This document shows, piece by piece, positions 45,900-57,660 of a DNA stretch of 64,000 nt (its first letter is position 1; each line of letters opens with the position of its first letter). The notes under the pieces are model-generated. The model did no database searches and had not been told where the DNA came from. It was given only the letters and a program-made list of their open reading frames with translations. The DNA is from Patella vulgata (lineage: Eukaryota; Mollusca; Gastropoda; Patellidae): assembly GCF_932274485.2 (NCBI RefSeq), contig NC_065883.2, forward strand, positions 40,890,539-40,954,538. The letters run 5' to 3'. The position numbers and the translations under genes are program-made.

Positions 45900-46691
45900 T
45901 AAGGGTATGACGACTAAGCAAAACTTGAACCGGTTAGTCGGCGGCTAAAAAACCGAACCGATTCGGTTTAGTCGGTAATGAAAACTAACTGAAAAATATT
46001 AGTCTTCCATAGTCTAGAATATACGCTAATATACTGGCCTTTATTAGTTTATATACGGAGCTTAAAACTGTAATGGCGACATACATACAGTTCTATGTTT
46101 TATGTGTCCAGTACATTAAAAAAATTGGTTTTGTTTGTACTATGTAGTTTGTTCAAATCTCCTGTTTAACCTTTTTAATAAAAGTAATAAATACAACATA
46201 TAAAAAACTTCAAACAATGACGTATTGATCAATATTAGTGATAAACCGACGAGAAAGCGTATCTGGGCATCAGCTCAGTGCGCATGCCTATTGACCTAAC
46301 CTGGAGGATTGCTTGTTTCTGATTGGGCACTTCAACCATTGACCTTAGCGACGGACCAATCAAATAACGTATTCTTAAAATAACTTCATTAGGTATGCAA
46401 AAACACACTTGCTTGTAATCGCGAGAATATCCACGACCGATTACTGAATATAGTATATCCTGTCTCGTTATTATTATTGTCGACCATTTATCAATGATGT
46501 AGCTTATTCGCCCCCATAATTGTCGATCATTAATACATGTATCTTTTTAAAAAAAAAACGTTATAATATTCGGGCGACTGGTTTATATCATGCTGTATTT
46601 TTTAGACGACTATCGATTTCCCGAAACTTGAACCGGTTTGTAGGTAAAACCGAACCGACTCCAACTAAACCGACTAATCTTCACACCCTTA
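45900..46691. mobile_element. non-autonomous hAT-type element, 8-bp TSD CTGAATAC
   Basis: Ends TAAGGGTATGACG and (reversed) TAAGGGTGTGAAG. The exact 8-bp duplication CTGAATAC is at 45892-45899 and 46692-46699. The interior has AACCGAACCGA-type repeats near both ends and no transposase. The uninterrupted relative at 21530-21550 (reverse) supports the boundary. Confidence 0.83.
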
Positions 46692-46963
46692 CTGAATACA
46701 CACACTGGCTGTATATAGGTAATTAAGGAATAAACATTCTGAATATGCATTCGGTCACTGTGACGTCACTGGCATCGGAGGGGATTAAGAGTGTTTTCGA
46801 TAATTGGCCAAGTCGTTTTTACGGGAGGTCTATTTTTGCGACTTTGAGTGCAGATAGCTGAATTAATTTCAAACAGATTGGTGTGAACTTGCCCTAAAGT
46901 GGATATAATAACCATTGGCTATACTAACTCAAAGTTTTCGGACCCATCTTATGTGCACTTTAA

Positions 46964-47930
46964 GGTCATGAGGCGAAGAAACCTATTGATTTTCGATAAT
47001 TACTGCCAGAGTTACAAATGTATGGCCCTTGCTTGATCACTTCAAAAAATCTTGTGGATGCTGTAGAGGCTAAAGTTAATATCGAATTGACTTTAAATTT
47101 ATGCACAGTGTTTAATGTCATGTGACGAAGAAGTCTATTGATTTTCAGATGGGCTTCTGATATCCAATATTCAAGACAATAAACATTTTACCATTGGTAC
47201 ACGAATCGTGTACCATAATGCGTTTCAGCGCCATTTGGAACAAGGGACTCAAAGAACGCGGCTAGACATATTCCACAAGTCAAGTCAAAAGGTGATGCTA
47301 TATTCTTATCTGGAGAGCATGCGCAGTAAATATCATCGGTGTAGATTGGAATAACCAGACGCTAAATATTGCAATTCAATTGAGACTTCTGGCGTATTTT
47401 GCCGAACATAACTGATAAGAAATTACAGTAGAAACATAAACGGTTGGATGTAAATCAGTTTATATATTCACATTACATTATTAAATGCATTGCAACCCAT
47501 TTGTGTCAATTTCTAGGTCCCAAATATTAGCGATTTAGCTCCTTTAATATCAGATTGACTGTAGATTTATACACAGTGTTTAAGTGACTGTAGATTTATA
47601 CACAGTGTTTAAGGTCCTGAGATGAAGAATCCTATTGATTTTCAGCGATTTCGGATAATTACTGCCAGAGTTATGGCCCTTGATCACTTTAAAAAATCTT
47701 GTGGACGCTCTAGAGGCTAAAGTTAATATTCGATTGACTTTAAATATATACACATCAAATATATTGATTTTCAGCGATTTCCGATAATTACTGCCAGAGT
47801 TATGGCCCCTGATCACCTTGAAACATCTTGTGAAAGCTCTAGAGGCCCAAGTTAATACCCGATTTACTTTAAATTTATGCACAGTGCTTGAGGTCATGAG
47901 ACGAAGAAGTCTATTGATTTAAAGCATTCA
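46964..47930 (-). repeat. 150-bp satellite (family A), continued, with one TTAA insertion
   Basis: Units with 'agttatggcccttgatcac' at ~47670 and ~47800 and the start unit at 46964-47145. The array is interrupted by the TTAA miniature element at 47147-47543, and some units are shortened. Confidence 0.88.
47147..47543 (+). mobile_element. TTAA-family miniature element, 5'-truncated, inside the satellite
   Basis: Begins within the family body ('gatgggcttctgatatcc'), has the palindrome GGTACACGAATCGTGTACC, and ends TAGCGATTTAGCTCCT followed by TTAA (47544-47547). The left terminal repeat is missing. Confidence 0.8.
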
Positions 47931-48025
47931 TAAAAACAGTCTTAAAGTTCAAGGCGAAATGCACAGAAGATATTTCTTATTGTCCAGTATTCTTACTAAG
48001 TAAAATTTTCTTTTTCTTTTTCAAG

Positions 48026-48259
48026 GGTGATTTCGACCAACATGGCAGACGTTACAGATTACGAACACCTAAGTTGATTTATGTGATAGTTGCCATTTTG
48101 GTAATCGGAGTCATTCTTACACTGTTGAATATTTATGAATTACACAAGATGAAAGAAGATCATTCAATGCATCATTCGTGGGTTAGTGAGCCAGAAATAG
48201 AGGGTAAAACGGGAAACAATGCTAAGAAAATGTCTGTTTTGTGGGTAACCGGTAAAAAG
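48026..48259 (+). CDS. candidate host exon: N-terminal part of a type II membrane protein
   Basis: 234 bp, phase 0 at both ends, 78 residues. Acceptor 'tttctttttctttttcaag' ends at 48025; donor is GTATGA at 48260. Residues 8-16 are basic (RRYRLRTPK), 17-37 a strongly hydrophobic membrane segment (LIYVIVAILVIGVILTLLNIY), then a polar stem, ending AKKMSVLWVTGKK. Short basic tail, single membrane helix and stem are the layout of Golgi glycosyl- and sulfotransferases; the closing VLWVTGKK recalls the start of a transferase fold, but I cannot name the enzyme. No neighbouring exon was found; the next 2.3 kb is a satellite element. An ATG in another frame (48042) closes after 11 codons. Confidence 0.6.
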
Positions 48260-48287
48260 GTATGACTTTTCAGTTGGTTTTTATTAT

Positions 48288-50545
48288 ACGCCCACATTTT
48301 CATGTTGAAGTATATTGTCGTAGCCCCAGTCCGTCCGTCCGTCCACAATTGTTTGTGGCCACTCTACAGGTCACAATTCTTATCCAATTATCCAATCTTG
48401 AAATATTGGTTTATCTTCAAAAGAGATCTCGGTTGTTTTTGATATTGGCATGTATCGGATGGAAACTTCATGGATTATGGCCCCTGATTGTACGCAAAAT
48501 CACGTTTTTAGCTTGTGGACCCTATAGAGGTCATAATTTTTAACATTTAAAAAAAACGTTTTAGTATATCCCTGTTACACCCTAAGGATGGCTGAGAACG
48601 GATTTCGTGAAAATCGGACCAAAACTGACTGACAAAATGGACGCCCATCGTTCTCAAGTAGCGTAAAAATATGGTATATCAAGGTTGTGGACCCTATAGA
48701 GGTCACAATTTTTATCCGATTTTGTTGAAACTTGAAATGTAAGTTTATAACCCAACGATCTCAGTTCCTTTAGATATTCGCACATATCGGACCGTAACTT
48801 CCTGAATTATGGCCCCTGATTGTACGAAAAATCACGTTTGTAGCTTGTGGACCCTATAGAGGTCATAATTTTTATCCGATTTAAAAAAAAACGTTTTAGT
48901 ATTTCACCGTTACACCCTGAGGATGGCTGTGTTCGAATTTCGTGAAAATCGGACCAAAACTGACTGACAAAATATCTGCCCATCGTTCTCAAATAGCGTA
49001 AAAATATGGTATATCAAGGTTGTGGACCCTATAGAGGTCACAATTTTTATCTGATTTTGTTGAAACATGAAATGTAAGTTTATATCTCAGTTCCTTTCGA
49101 TATTCGCGCATATCGGACCGTAACTTCCTGAATTATGGCCCCTGATTGTACAAAAAATCACATTTTTAGCTTGTGGACCCTATAGGGGTCATAATTCTTA
49201 TCCGATTTAAAAAAAACCGTTTGAATATGTCACCGTTATACCCTAAGGATGGTTGAGTTCAAATTTCGTAATAATCAAACCAAAACTGACAGACAAAATG
49301 GCCACGCCTCGTAGTCAAATAGCATAATAATATGGTATGTCAAGGTTGTGGTGGACCTTATAGAGGTCACAATTTTTATCCGATTTTGTTGAAACTTGAA
49401 ATGTAAGTTTATAACCCAACGATCTCAGTTCCTTTAGATATTCGCGCTTATCAGACTATAACTTCCTGAATTATGGCCCCTGATTGTACGAAAAATCACG
49501 TTTTTAGCTTGTGGACCCTATAGAGGTTATCCGATTTAAAAAAACGTTGCAATATATCCCTGTTATACCCTAAGGTTGGTTGAGTTCGACTTTCGTGAAA
49601 ATCGGCCCAAGACTGACAGACAAAATGGCCGCCCCTCGTTCTCGAATAGCGTAAAAATATGGTATATCAAGGTTGTGGACCCTCTAGAGGTCACAATTTC
49701 CTTCTGATTTTGATAGAACTTGAAATGTAAGTTTATAACCCAAAGATCTGGGTTTCTTGCATATCGAATCGTAACTTCCTGAATTATGGCCCCTGATTGT
49801 ACGCAAAATCGTGTTTTTAGCTTGTAGACCCTATAGCGGTCTTAATTCTTATCCGATTTTAAAAAAACGTTTGAATATATCACCATTATACCCTAAGGAT
49901 GGTTGAGTTCGAATTTCGTGGAAATCGGACCTAAACTGACGGACGAAATGGATGCCTTTTGCACGCAAATAGTGTAAATATATGGTATATCAAGGTTGTG
50001 GATCCACAATTTTTATCTGATTTTGATGAAACTTTAAATACATTTTTATAACCCAAAGATCTTGGTTCCTTTCGATATTCGCGCATATTATATCGTAACT
50101 TCCGGAATTATGGCCCTTGATTCTACGAAAAGTCACGTTTTTAGGATGTGATCCCTATAGATGTCACAATTTTTATCCGATTTAAAAAAAGGTTTGAATA
50201 TATCACTGTTACACCCTTATGATGGTTGAGTCTGAATTTCGTACAAATCGGACCAAAACTGCCGGACAAAATGGCTGCCCCTCGTACGCAAATATTGTAA
50301 ATATATGGTATATCAAGGTTTTGGACCCTCTAGAGAGAGGACACAATTTTGATCCGATTTTGATGAAACTTGAAATACATATTTATAACCCAAAGATCAT
50401 GGTTCCTTTCAATATTCATGCATATCAAATTGTAACTTCCTGAATTATGGCCCTTGATTGTACGAAAAATCACTTCTTTTTTTGAGCTTGTTCTCTGTCC
50501 ATCTCTTGCAAAGTGTGGGCGTATATTGCATGGCAACCGCTTGTT
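48288..50545 (-). mobile_element. 331-bp-satellite element (family B), reverse orientation
   Basis: Starts with hairpin 'tacgcccacattttcatgtt' and 'agtccgtccgtccgtccac'. About six units follow, with 'ttatggcccctgattgtacg' and 'ggtatatcaaggttgtggac'. It ends 'gagcttgttctctgtccatc', then 'gtgtgggcgtatattgcatg' and GGCAACC, matching the left end at 17116 in reverse. It begins ~28 bp after the candidate exon donor, so it lies in that gene's intron. Confidence 0.85.
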
Positions 50546-52790
50546 CTTTCTCAATTTTATGTCTAATGCCAATTCTGACTAGCTAGTTCAAACCAATTTA
50601 ACATTTTCACTGTCACTGGAAATGACATCATTTAGACAAAAACTGTATTTTTAGTCTTCAAAACAGATATTTTATTCAAATGAGTCTCATTTGTAATGTT
50701 TTTAAAATTATGATATTTGTTCAAATCAAGAAATAAAATAAACCCATGGTTTCTAACTTGTATGGTTGCATCATTACCCGTCATTACTGCATCGCAGTTC
50801 TTGTTAACGATTTGTTTTTCAAATTTTTAGATTTCGACGCGCTCACAATTAAGCAGATTTAACAGTAAAAACAAATTCACAAATTACTACGGCTTATTAT
50901 GAAAATCGTTTCAAATAAAGCGACCAAAATAACAAAAGAAATTACAAAGTTGTTTTAGGGAGGCCAGCTCCCAAGAGTGGACACCAGAGTGATTTCCAAA
51001 GATGATTGCATGTTTTTATAAATAGAACAAGGTTGGTGACATATGGATTTATGCATGCAACGGATGTGATATAAAGTCTGAAATATATGACATGGGGGTT
51101 GAATCATTTTTTTGATCAGGAATATTATATGACTTCGACTTCCATTTTTGGGGGGGACTGAGAGTTAGATTTCTTTACATTTGACTAATTGTCCAAGAAG
51201 GGTACCCTAGTTTCTGAAGGAAGAGAACCAAACATACCCTAATGCGAACATATTGAGAAGACATGTAAATCGGCAAAGAGCAGTTTCTTGTGAAAATATG
51301 ACTACAACAATACAATAACTTAATGGCTGGGACAATTTTTCGTTTCAGAAACCATATATGTATACATGTCTACATTTAATAAAATACCAAGCTTTATTTA
51401 AATGAGGTGCTAAAAAAGGGAAATAGACATTTATGTCATTATAAGACCAACATTGAACAGACCACAGTTTTCATCCACATTACAAAATCATCCCCGAATA
51501 ACCTGTCGCCTCTGTCTACCAACAAAAACAGTTTTCGCGAGTAAAGCATGCACCACGCTGCCGATAGTATAAATTACATAATGAAAGTTGGATTCACTCG
51601 ACCCAGTAGTTTATTAGTACCGGGAGAAAAATAACAAAGCTATTCATACAATCGTAAACAATGTCAATATTAACACGTGTTTAAATTTAGCTGTTCTTAT
51701 AAAGCCCCTATTTCCATATTAAGTCAAAGCTTGCTATTTTGCATGCGAAGTCAACATTGTTATACAATGTTTGGTCGAATCACAAGATGTTAAGACAAAC
51801 GGCTAAATGAACACGTGTAAAAGATATTAGTGGACGTCGGTCTTTTGCATGCGAAGACAAGCTGGTTACACAATCGGCCCTGGTCCCTATTTGCATTAGT
51901 GTTATTTGATATGTGAATTATCAGTTGTCATATATGTGGGAATTACTTTTAGCTTGGATAGTCCTATTTACAACCCAGGTAATAATCAATCATTTATAAA
52001 TTAAAACGCCCACATGTAATAAAAAATATATCAGTGACAAAACTAATAGGTTTTCATTAATTAGGCAATTTTATATTTATAAATTTGCTTTCGCAATAGA
52101 TTCGTTAATCTGATTGAGGTTGGTTCGGATATTGGTAAATAACGATGCTGTGTGCGATCAATTTTAAGATATGTCCAGTTATAGTTCAGTGGTACGCACG
52201 ATAATATGTAAACAATTAAACCCACAAAAAAGACAAATATATAAATAACTACAGCCAGACTACTTTAAAATGTAACTACAGCACATATAAATCCATGTAT
52301 AAAGACCTACACTTAACAAAGACCGATCTGCATAAAACAAGTGGTCGAACAAGAAATCGCACGGTAAATTTGATTTAACACCTTTGCTGCAGTTATAACA
52401 CGCTTTCGAGAAAACTCACCAAACAAAGAATACACACTGTGTCAGTCGTTTTTTAACCCGTCCATTAATTAACACACACAGTACAGTAAACGCACCTCTA
52501 GCGATAATTGAATCACCTTTCACTACTTTCAGTCAATTTCTCACCCCTGTATCTGTATCTACAGATTTTAGCCATGCAGTATTAGATTTGTTGCAATAAT
52601 TAGAATTTTACCAATATTTGCAGAAATTTACTAAATAAGGGAGAAAACTATGCCCTATTTGCACAAATATCACCTTTCATACTTCTCGGTGATATATTCT
52701 CTCTCTGTACCATTGTATTAATCAAAGCATTTTCTTCAGTTTTCATACTCAATCTGATTTGACTTTATATCAAATCTGTAAAGAAATTCA
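50546..52790. other. unassigned ~2.2 kb, no gene or repeat recognised
   Basis: AT-rich sequence with no tandem unit, inverted end or convincing exon. The longest stretch in the window free of recognised repeats, so the likeliest to contain unrecognised host sequence. Confidence 0.5.
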
Positions 52791-54320
52791 TAATTATCGT
52801 TCGAATTTTGAAAATACGTTGCTTACGAGACAATTTTTGTTATTTTTCAAAATTTTCAAATTTGACCTACATTTTTGGATACCTGAAGACCATCCGATTC
52901 CAGAAATATAAGTTTCATTCTGAGTTATCGCCCTTTATTTTTCGATTTTTGTTTCGAATTTTCTGCCCATTTCCCAACCCTTATATTTTTTGGAAAGGAT
53001 AAATCGATATTTCTGAAAGTCCTGGAACATAAAGCTATATAGTCAGACCGCTGCATAAAGCAATTTCAACAACGATCAGGGCCATTTTATCTGATCAGAT
53101 AATGTAATATATCATTACAGAGCACTGTGGCTATCTAATTGCCCAAATTGGTTATTAAAACTATCCCGACAATAATCTCCATACCGGAAGTATGCAAAAA
53201 ATGAAAAAAAAAAGGTTTAAAAAATAGCGCTCTTGTGAAAAACTTGATTTCTCCATCAGATGTTAGCAGACCAAAAGAACTAAAGTATCGCTTGATAGCC
53301 CCATTAATGGACTATGATATGACATCTAAATGATACGATTTAGATGGCTAGAAAATAAATTATGGTACGACGAAAATCTAGTATTTTCCGTTTTGGAGCA
53401 TTTTAAGACGCCATTTTCTCGAAAACGAAAACTACAATTTTTCTTAAATTTCTTTTACTCGGAGTCCTATTGGTGGACTATGGCGTGAGTCCAAAAATAA
53501 AAGCATTGAAATAATATAAGTGGTCCAAAAAGAGCCTCAACTTGTTAAAACTATCCCGACAATGATGCAAAAACCGAAAGTAGTCAAAAACATATCCGAT
53601 ATTTTGAAAAAAAAAAGTAAAAAAGTAAAAAATGGTGATCTTGCGAAAAAAAGTGATTACTACGCCATATTTCACCGAATCAAAACAACTAAAGTGTCAT
53701 TGGATAGCCCGAACAATGGACGGTAATATGACATCTCAGTGGTAAAGATTCGCTGGTTAGGTAATATATCATGAGATGCTGAAATCTAGTATTTTTCTTT
53801 TTGGAGCCTATTCAGACGCTTTTATCTCGAAAACTATTCTTATTTCCTTTCTTAAACTTCTGGTACTTAGAGTCCTAACGGTGGTCTAGGGTGTGAATCC
53901 AAATATAAAAGCCTCAATATAGTATAAATCGTCCAAAAAGGGTCAAAATCTATAAAAAAAAAGGCAAAAATCGTTATATTTGTATAAATCTAATGTACGT
54001 CTAATGGTATAAGGGAGGTAACACATTGGAATCAGACTACCAATTATTTGCTTATTATCGTTAAATATCTTTGAATTTTCCTTTCTTTTAAAAACTGTCC
54101 AACAGATCTTTCTGAAACTTATGGTACAGGAAGTTAAGTTCCCATACCACTTGTTAAATTTATTCCGATAATGATCCGTAAACCGGAAGTAGCCGAAAAA
54201 ATATTTGAATCAAAGCAACTAAAGTACGTTTGGTAGCAAGTTCAATGGGCTATTGTATGACACACTTCCTGTCTGATTCCTGAAAGCCGGTTCAGTGCTG
54301 CTTGCAGGTCTAGTTCTTCA
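52791..54320 (+). repeat. ~0.5-kb satellite block 1 (family E)
   Basis: 'aaactatcccgacaatgat' or close forms recur at about 53157, 53552 and 54165, each followed by an 'aaaccggaagtag' word; units also have 'tttctgaaacttctggtac' and 'ttatctcgaaaact'. 52823-53300 is almost identical to 60370-60870, far closer than neighbouring units are to each other. Ends 'cagtgctgcttgcaggtcta'. Confidence 0.88.
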
Positions 54321-54321
54321 T

Positions 54322-54530
54322 ATTAGGGTTTCACACTGCGTAGCTTGTGTGAAACACTATTGTTTTTGTTATTATTATTCTTCTTATTATTATTAGGGTT
54401 TCACACTGCGTAGCTTGTGTGAAACACTATTGTTTTTGTTATGGTTATTATTCTTATTATTATTAGGGTTTCACACTGCATAGCTTGTGTGAAACACTAT
54501 TGTTTTTGTTAAGATTATTATTCTTAACAA
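54322..54530 (+). repeat. 70-bp minisatellite with GTTTCACAC/GTGTGAAAC hairpins, three units
   Basis: ATTAGGGTTTCACACTGC recurs at 54322, 54392 and 54462. Each unit is a 9-bp hairpin (GTTTCACAC ... GTGTGAAAC) followed by an ATT-rich run. A lone relative ends block 2 at 63660 ('gtttcacactgcgtattc'). Confidence 0.92.
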
Positions 54531-56059
54531 TAATAACTATGACTACCGAATTCCGGCTAGGAACTTTTCACGTTGGTACCTAGGTGCCCTGAGAATTTCA
54601 AGGCGATACCTGCATTCCTTCAAGTCATTTGTTCTTGGCACGGATCCAGGTCATGTGCCGTTCTCATTTTTTCTAAGTCCAGATATGGCTTCCGTAGGGG
54701 GAAAAGGGGGGAATTTCGCCCGACACCGGAACGGATTGTCCGAGAACCATGAAATTTGGACACAATACGCCTATTACCACACTGGATTCTGTACTTTACT
54801 CCCATTTTGATTCGATTAAAAAAAGGAGTTTTAGCAACAAAAAAAGATTTTCGGAATTTAATATTAGTTTTAATTAATTTTGAAATTGCAAATGCAAAGG
54901 GATTTTATCTCCTCTTCCGTATGTGATAGGTATTAGTACTATACACATTATCCTTAAAAGACAATTTTTTTAAAATGACCGCAACGATGTTTGCGACACT
55001 AAAATCCGAAATCGCCTATTTTGACCTTTTTTGACTGCTGAGGAATCCTTCCGGTGGTCCAAATCTCTGGAATTTCTAGCGGTTGGCTGTGCCGCGATGA
55101 TATTTATCACAAATTAAAAGGAGAAAATGCTCAGATATCAAGAACAATAAAAAATCGATAAAATACGGAAATGTTTTAAGCAAAAAAAAAATTGATGGGT
55201 GGGGGTGGGTTTCGAATTTATTTTCAACGTTCTCGAAATTCCACTCTCTTCTTTTTTTAATATGTGATAGCTAGAAATTCAAGGTACATTCTGTGCAAGT
55301 TTGAAGGCAATCGGACCACCGGAACGATGCCTGTGCATTGAAAATCAAACCCGGTCGCAAAAATTCATGAACGCTTGTTCATGTATTATGACCGCCATCT
55401 TAGGTCAACCTGACCTCGCGGATCCACCCGACTCCACCAAACCACTCCGAAATTCACCCAAAATCCACCACAACTTCATTTGACTTCGCGCCTGCGCAAC
55501 GCTGGAACCAAAGGTACCATGACTACCAAATTCCGATTAGGAACTTTTCACGTTGGTACCTAGGTGCCCTGAAAATTTCAAGGCGATACATGCATTCGTT
55601 CATGTCGTTTGTACTTGACACGGTTCCTGCCGTTCGTCAATTTACGGATTCTGTCAGGGGATACAATTGGAATGTCGCTACGACACCGGCACCGATTGTC
55701 CGAAAACCATGAAATTTGGACACAGTACGCCCACTACCCCGGACTCTGTGCTTTACTCCCATTTTGATCCGATTTAAAAAAAAAAAGTTTTAGCAAAGAA
55801 AACGATTTTCGGAATTTAAATTTTGTTTTAATTAATTTTGACATTGCAAATGTAAATTGATCTTATCGCCTCTTCCGTATGTGATAGGTGTTAGTACTAT
55901 ACACATTATCATTACAAGACAATTTTTTTAAATGACCGCAACACTAAAAACCTAAATGGCCTATTTTGACTTTTTTTTGACTGATGAGGCATCCTTCCGG
56001 TGGTCAAAATCTCTGGAATTTCCAGCGGTTGGCTGCGCCGCGATAATATTTATCATATA

Positions 56060-57586
56060 CTATTCAAAAAAAGTAGGGGATATTTGATTTTTAAGTGTTA
56101 TTAAAGTCACCTAATGAAACTGACGAAAAAACAAATGACAAAATGAAATGAAGTTCACATTCATCGATTTATTCCAAATGATCGTTAGACTAAGTAAGGC
56201 ACAGACTGACCATTATAAGGGTAAAATGATACCCGGGGTCAAACAGCAAAGTTACCACAGCATCACAACCAAGTCAGTAACGGGTAAATCCTCCTCTGTT
56301 TGCCAAACAAGCATTGATCCGACGTGGCATACTCCTAATGAGACGTCTAAGGTCATTTTGGTCCAGATTGTCCCATTCCTGTTGCAACGCAGCAGCAAGT
56401 TCTTGGACATTGGCAGGACGTTGTTGACGTTGACGTAACCTCTGTCCAAGCATGTCCCAGACATGCTCGATGGGGGAGAGGTCGGGACTCAGTGCTGGCC
56501 AAGGTAATGTGGTGATGTTCTGTTGTTGGAGGTAACCTGTAACGATCCTGGCCCTGTGACATCTTGCGTTGTCATCCTGGAAGATGAAACGGCGGCCATG
56601 ACGTCGTGCGAACGGCACAACATGGACTGCCAAGATGTTGTCCCGGTAGTACTGGCCTCTAACACGCCCTGCAACAACATGTAAAGCCGTTCTTCCAGCA
56701 ACAGTGATGCCTCCCCACACCATAACAGAACCACCCCCAAATCGATCATGTCTGATGACGTTAACGTCTTGGAAGCGCTCGTTTCGACGACGCCACACCC
56801 TCCTACGTCTGTCCAAAAAATCAACAGTGAACCTTGACTCATCTGAAAACATCACATTGCTCCAGCGTCGATTATCCCAGTGTTGACGATCCCTACACCA
56901 ACGACGTCTTGCCTGAATGTGATGATCTCTCAAACAAGGGATCACGCGAGGACGTCGGGCGCGAAGGTGACCCCTATGCAGTCGATTCCGAATCGTCTGG
57001 CCACTCACTCTCACACCAGTGTCTGTTTGAAGACGAGCGCTGATCTGATTTGCTGTGATGACACGATTTCTCAAGGCCAAGGTACGGATAAATCGATCCT
57101 GGGCTTGAGTTGTCGCCCTTGGTCGACCTGAGCGTGGTCTGTCCTGTACAGATTGTGTATCACGGTATCTGGACCATAGCCTGCTTATGACAGACTGAGA
57201 AACATTCATCGTCCGCGCCACAACCGCCTGTGTTGTGCCGATCTGTAGCATGCCAAGGGCACGTAACCTTTCATTTTGGGTAAGCCGACACATATCAAAA
57301 TTTGTTTTCTGGTCACTAAAACAATTAAACTGATGTTTCCACCCTGGAATTCAATGCCACAATGACTGTAACATTCAAAGTCAGAGTCGTGCAAATCTTG
57401 GGTTGGACCCCCATGATGATCCCAAGCATCACCTGCATTCCATGCGGTAGCTATTGGTGCGTTTGGGCGTCACATGTAACTGGAAATGTTTCTTCTGTTA
57501 GGTTCTATAGTGACTTTTTTCGTAGTCATTTGCATATTTTAGTATTATGCCCCCAAAATCAAATATCCCCTACTTTTTTTGAATAG
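56060..57586 (-). mobile_element. Tc1-type DNA transposon, copy 2 (1527 bp)
   Basis: Same 32-bp perfect inverted repeats as copy 1, TA at 56058-56059 and 57587-57588, same length. The insertion site can be checked against the paralogous empty site near 55105-55125. Confidence 0.97.
56274..57293 (-). CDS. Tc1-family transposase (DD34E), 339 aa, copy 2
   Basis: Same domains as copy 1: two N-terminal helix-turn-helix units, SGRPRATT hook, then D (MFSDESRF), D (FQDDNARCH) and E (SPDLSPIEHVWD) with 34 residues between the last two. Keeps the usual N after the second catalytic D and QTIRNRLH, so this is the better candidate for an active enzyme. Eight residues differ from copy 1, including R2C and T/R in the V(T/R)GQYY word. 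No frameshift or internal stop. Confidence 0.95.
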   Translation of the reverse strand: MCRLTQNERLRALGMLQIGTTQAVVARTMNVSQSVISRLWSRYRDTQSVQDRPRSGRPRATTQAQDRFIRTLALRNRVITANQISARLQTDTGVRVSGQTIRNRLHRGHLRARRPRVIPCLRDHHIQARRRWCRDRQHWDNRRWSNVMFSDESRFTVDFLDRRRRVWRRRNERFQDVNVIRHDRFGGGSVMVWGGITVAGRTALHVVAGRVRGQYYRDNILAVHVVPFARRHGRRFIFQDDNARCHRARIVTGYLQQQNITTLPWPALSPDLSPIEHVWDMLGQRLRQRQQRPANVQELAAALQQEWDNLDQNDLRRLIRSMPRRINACLANRGGFTRY

Positions 57587-57660
57587 TATATATTAAAAGG
57601 AGAAAAATTGCGATATTATACTTACTGACATGGGAGTTATATTTTCTGAATCCTTGAAGG

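Larger units (their letters stand above)
45374..46959 (-). mobile_element. TTAA-flanked DNA element inserted in the 150-bp satellite
   Basis: TTAA at 45370-45373 and 46960-46963. Ends AGACCACATAAGATGG and (reversed) AGTGCACATAAGATGGG. The satellite reads 'acacagtgtttaa' before and 'ggtcatgaggcgaagaa' after, exactly the uninterrupted unit sequence, so the insertion site is proven. A hAT element sits inside. A short open frame (45467-45604) may be a remnant of cargo or transposase. Related to 19709-21990. Confidence 0.86.
54536..57660 (+). repeat. ~990-bp tandem duplication (family F), second copy split by Tc1
   Basis: 54536-55526 and 55527 onward share 'gaacttttcacgttggtacc', 'aaccatgaaatttggacaca', 'tcctcttccgtatgtga' and 'atccttccggtggtc'. 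The second copy is interrupted at 56058 by Tc1 copy 2 and resumes at 57587 ('tattaaaaggagaaa'). Copy 1 reads 'atttatcacaaattaaaagg' at the same place, an empty-site reference. Confidence 0.88.

Noticed and set aside
46040-46280. Possible host sequence inside the TAAGGG-ended element
   Set aside because: The surrounding ends and 8-bp duplication place it inside a non-autonomous hAT-type element; no coding signal.
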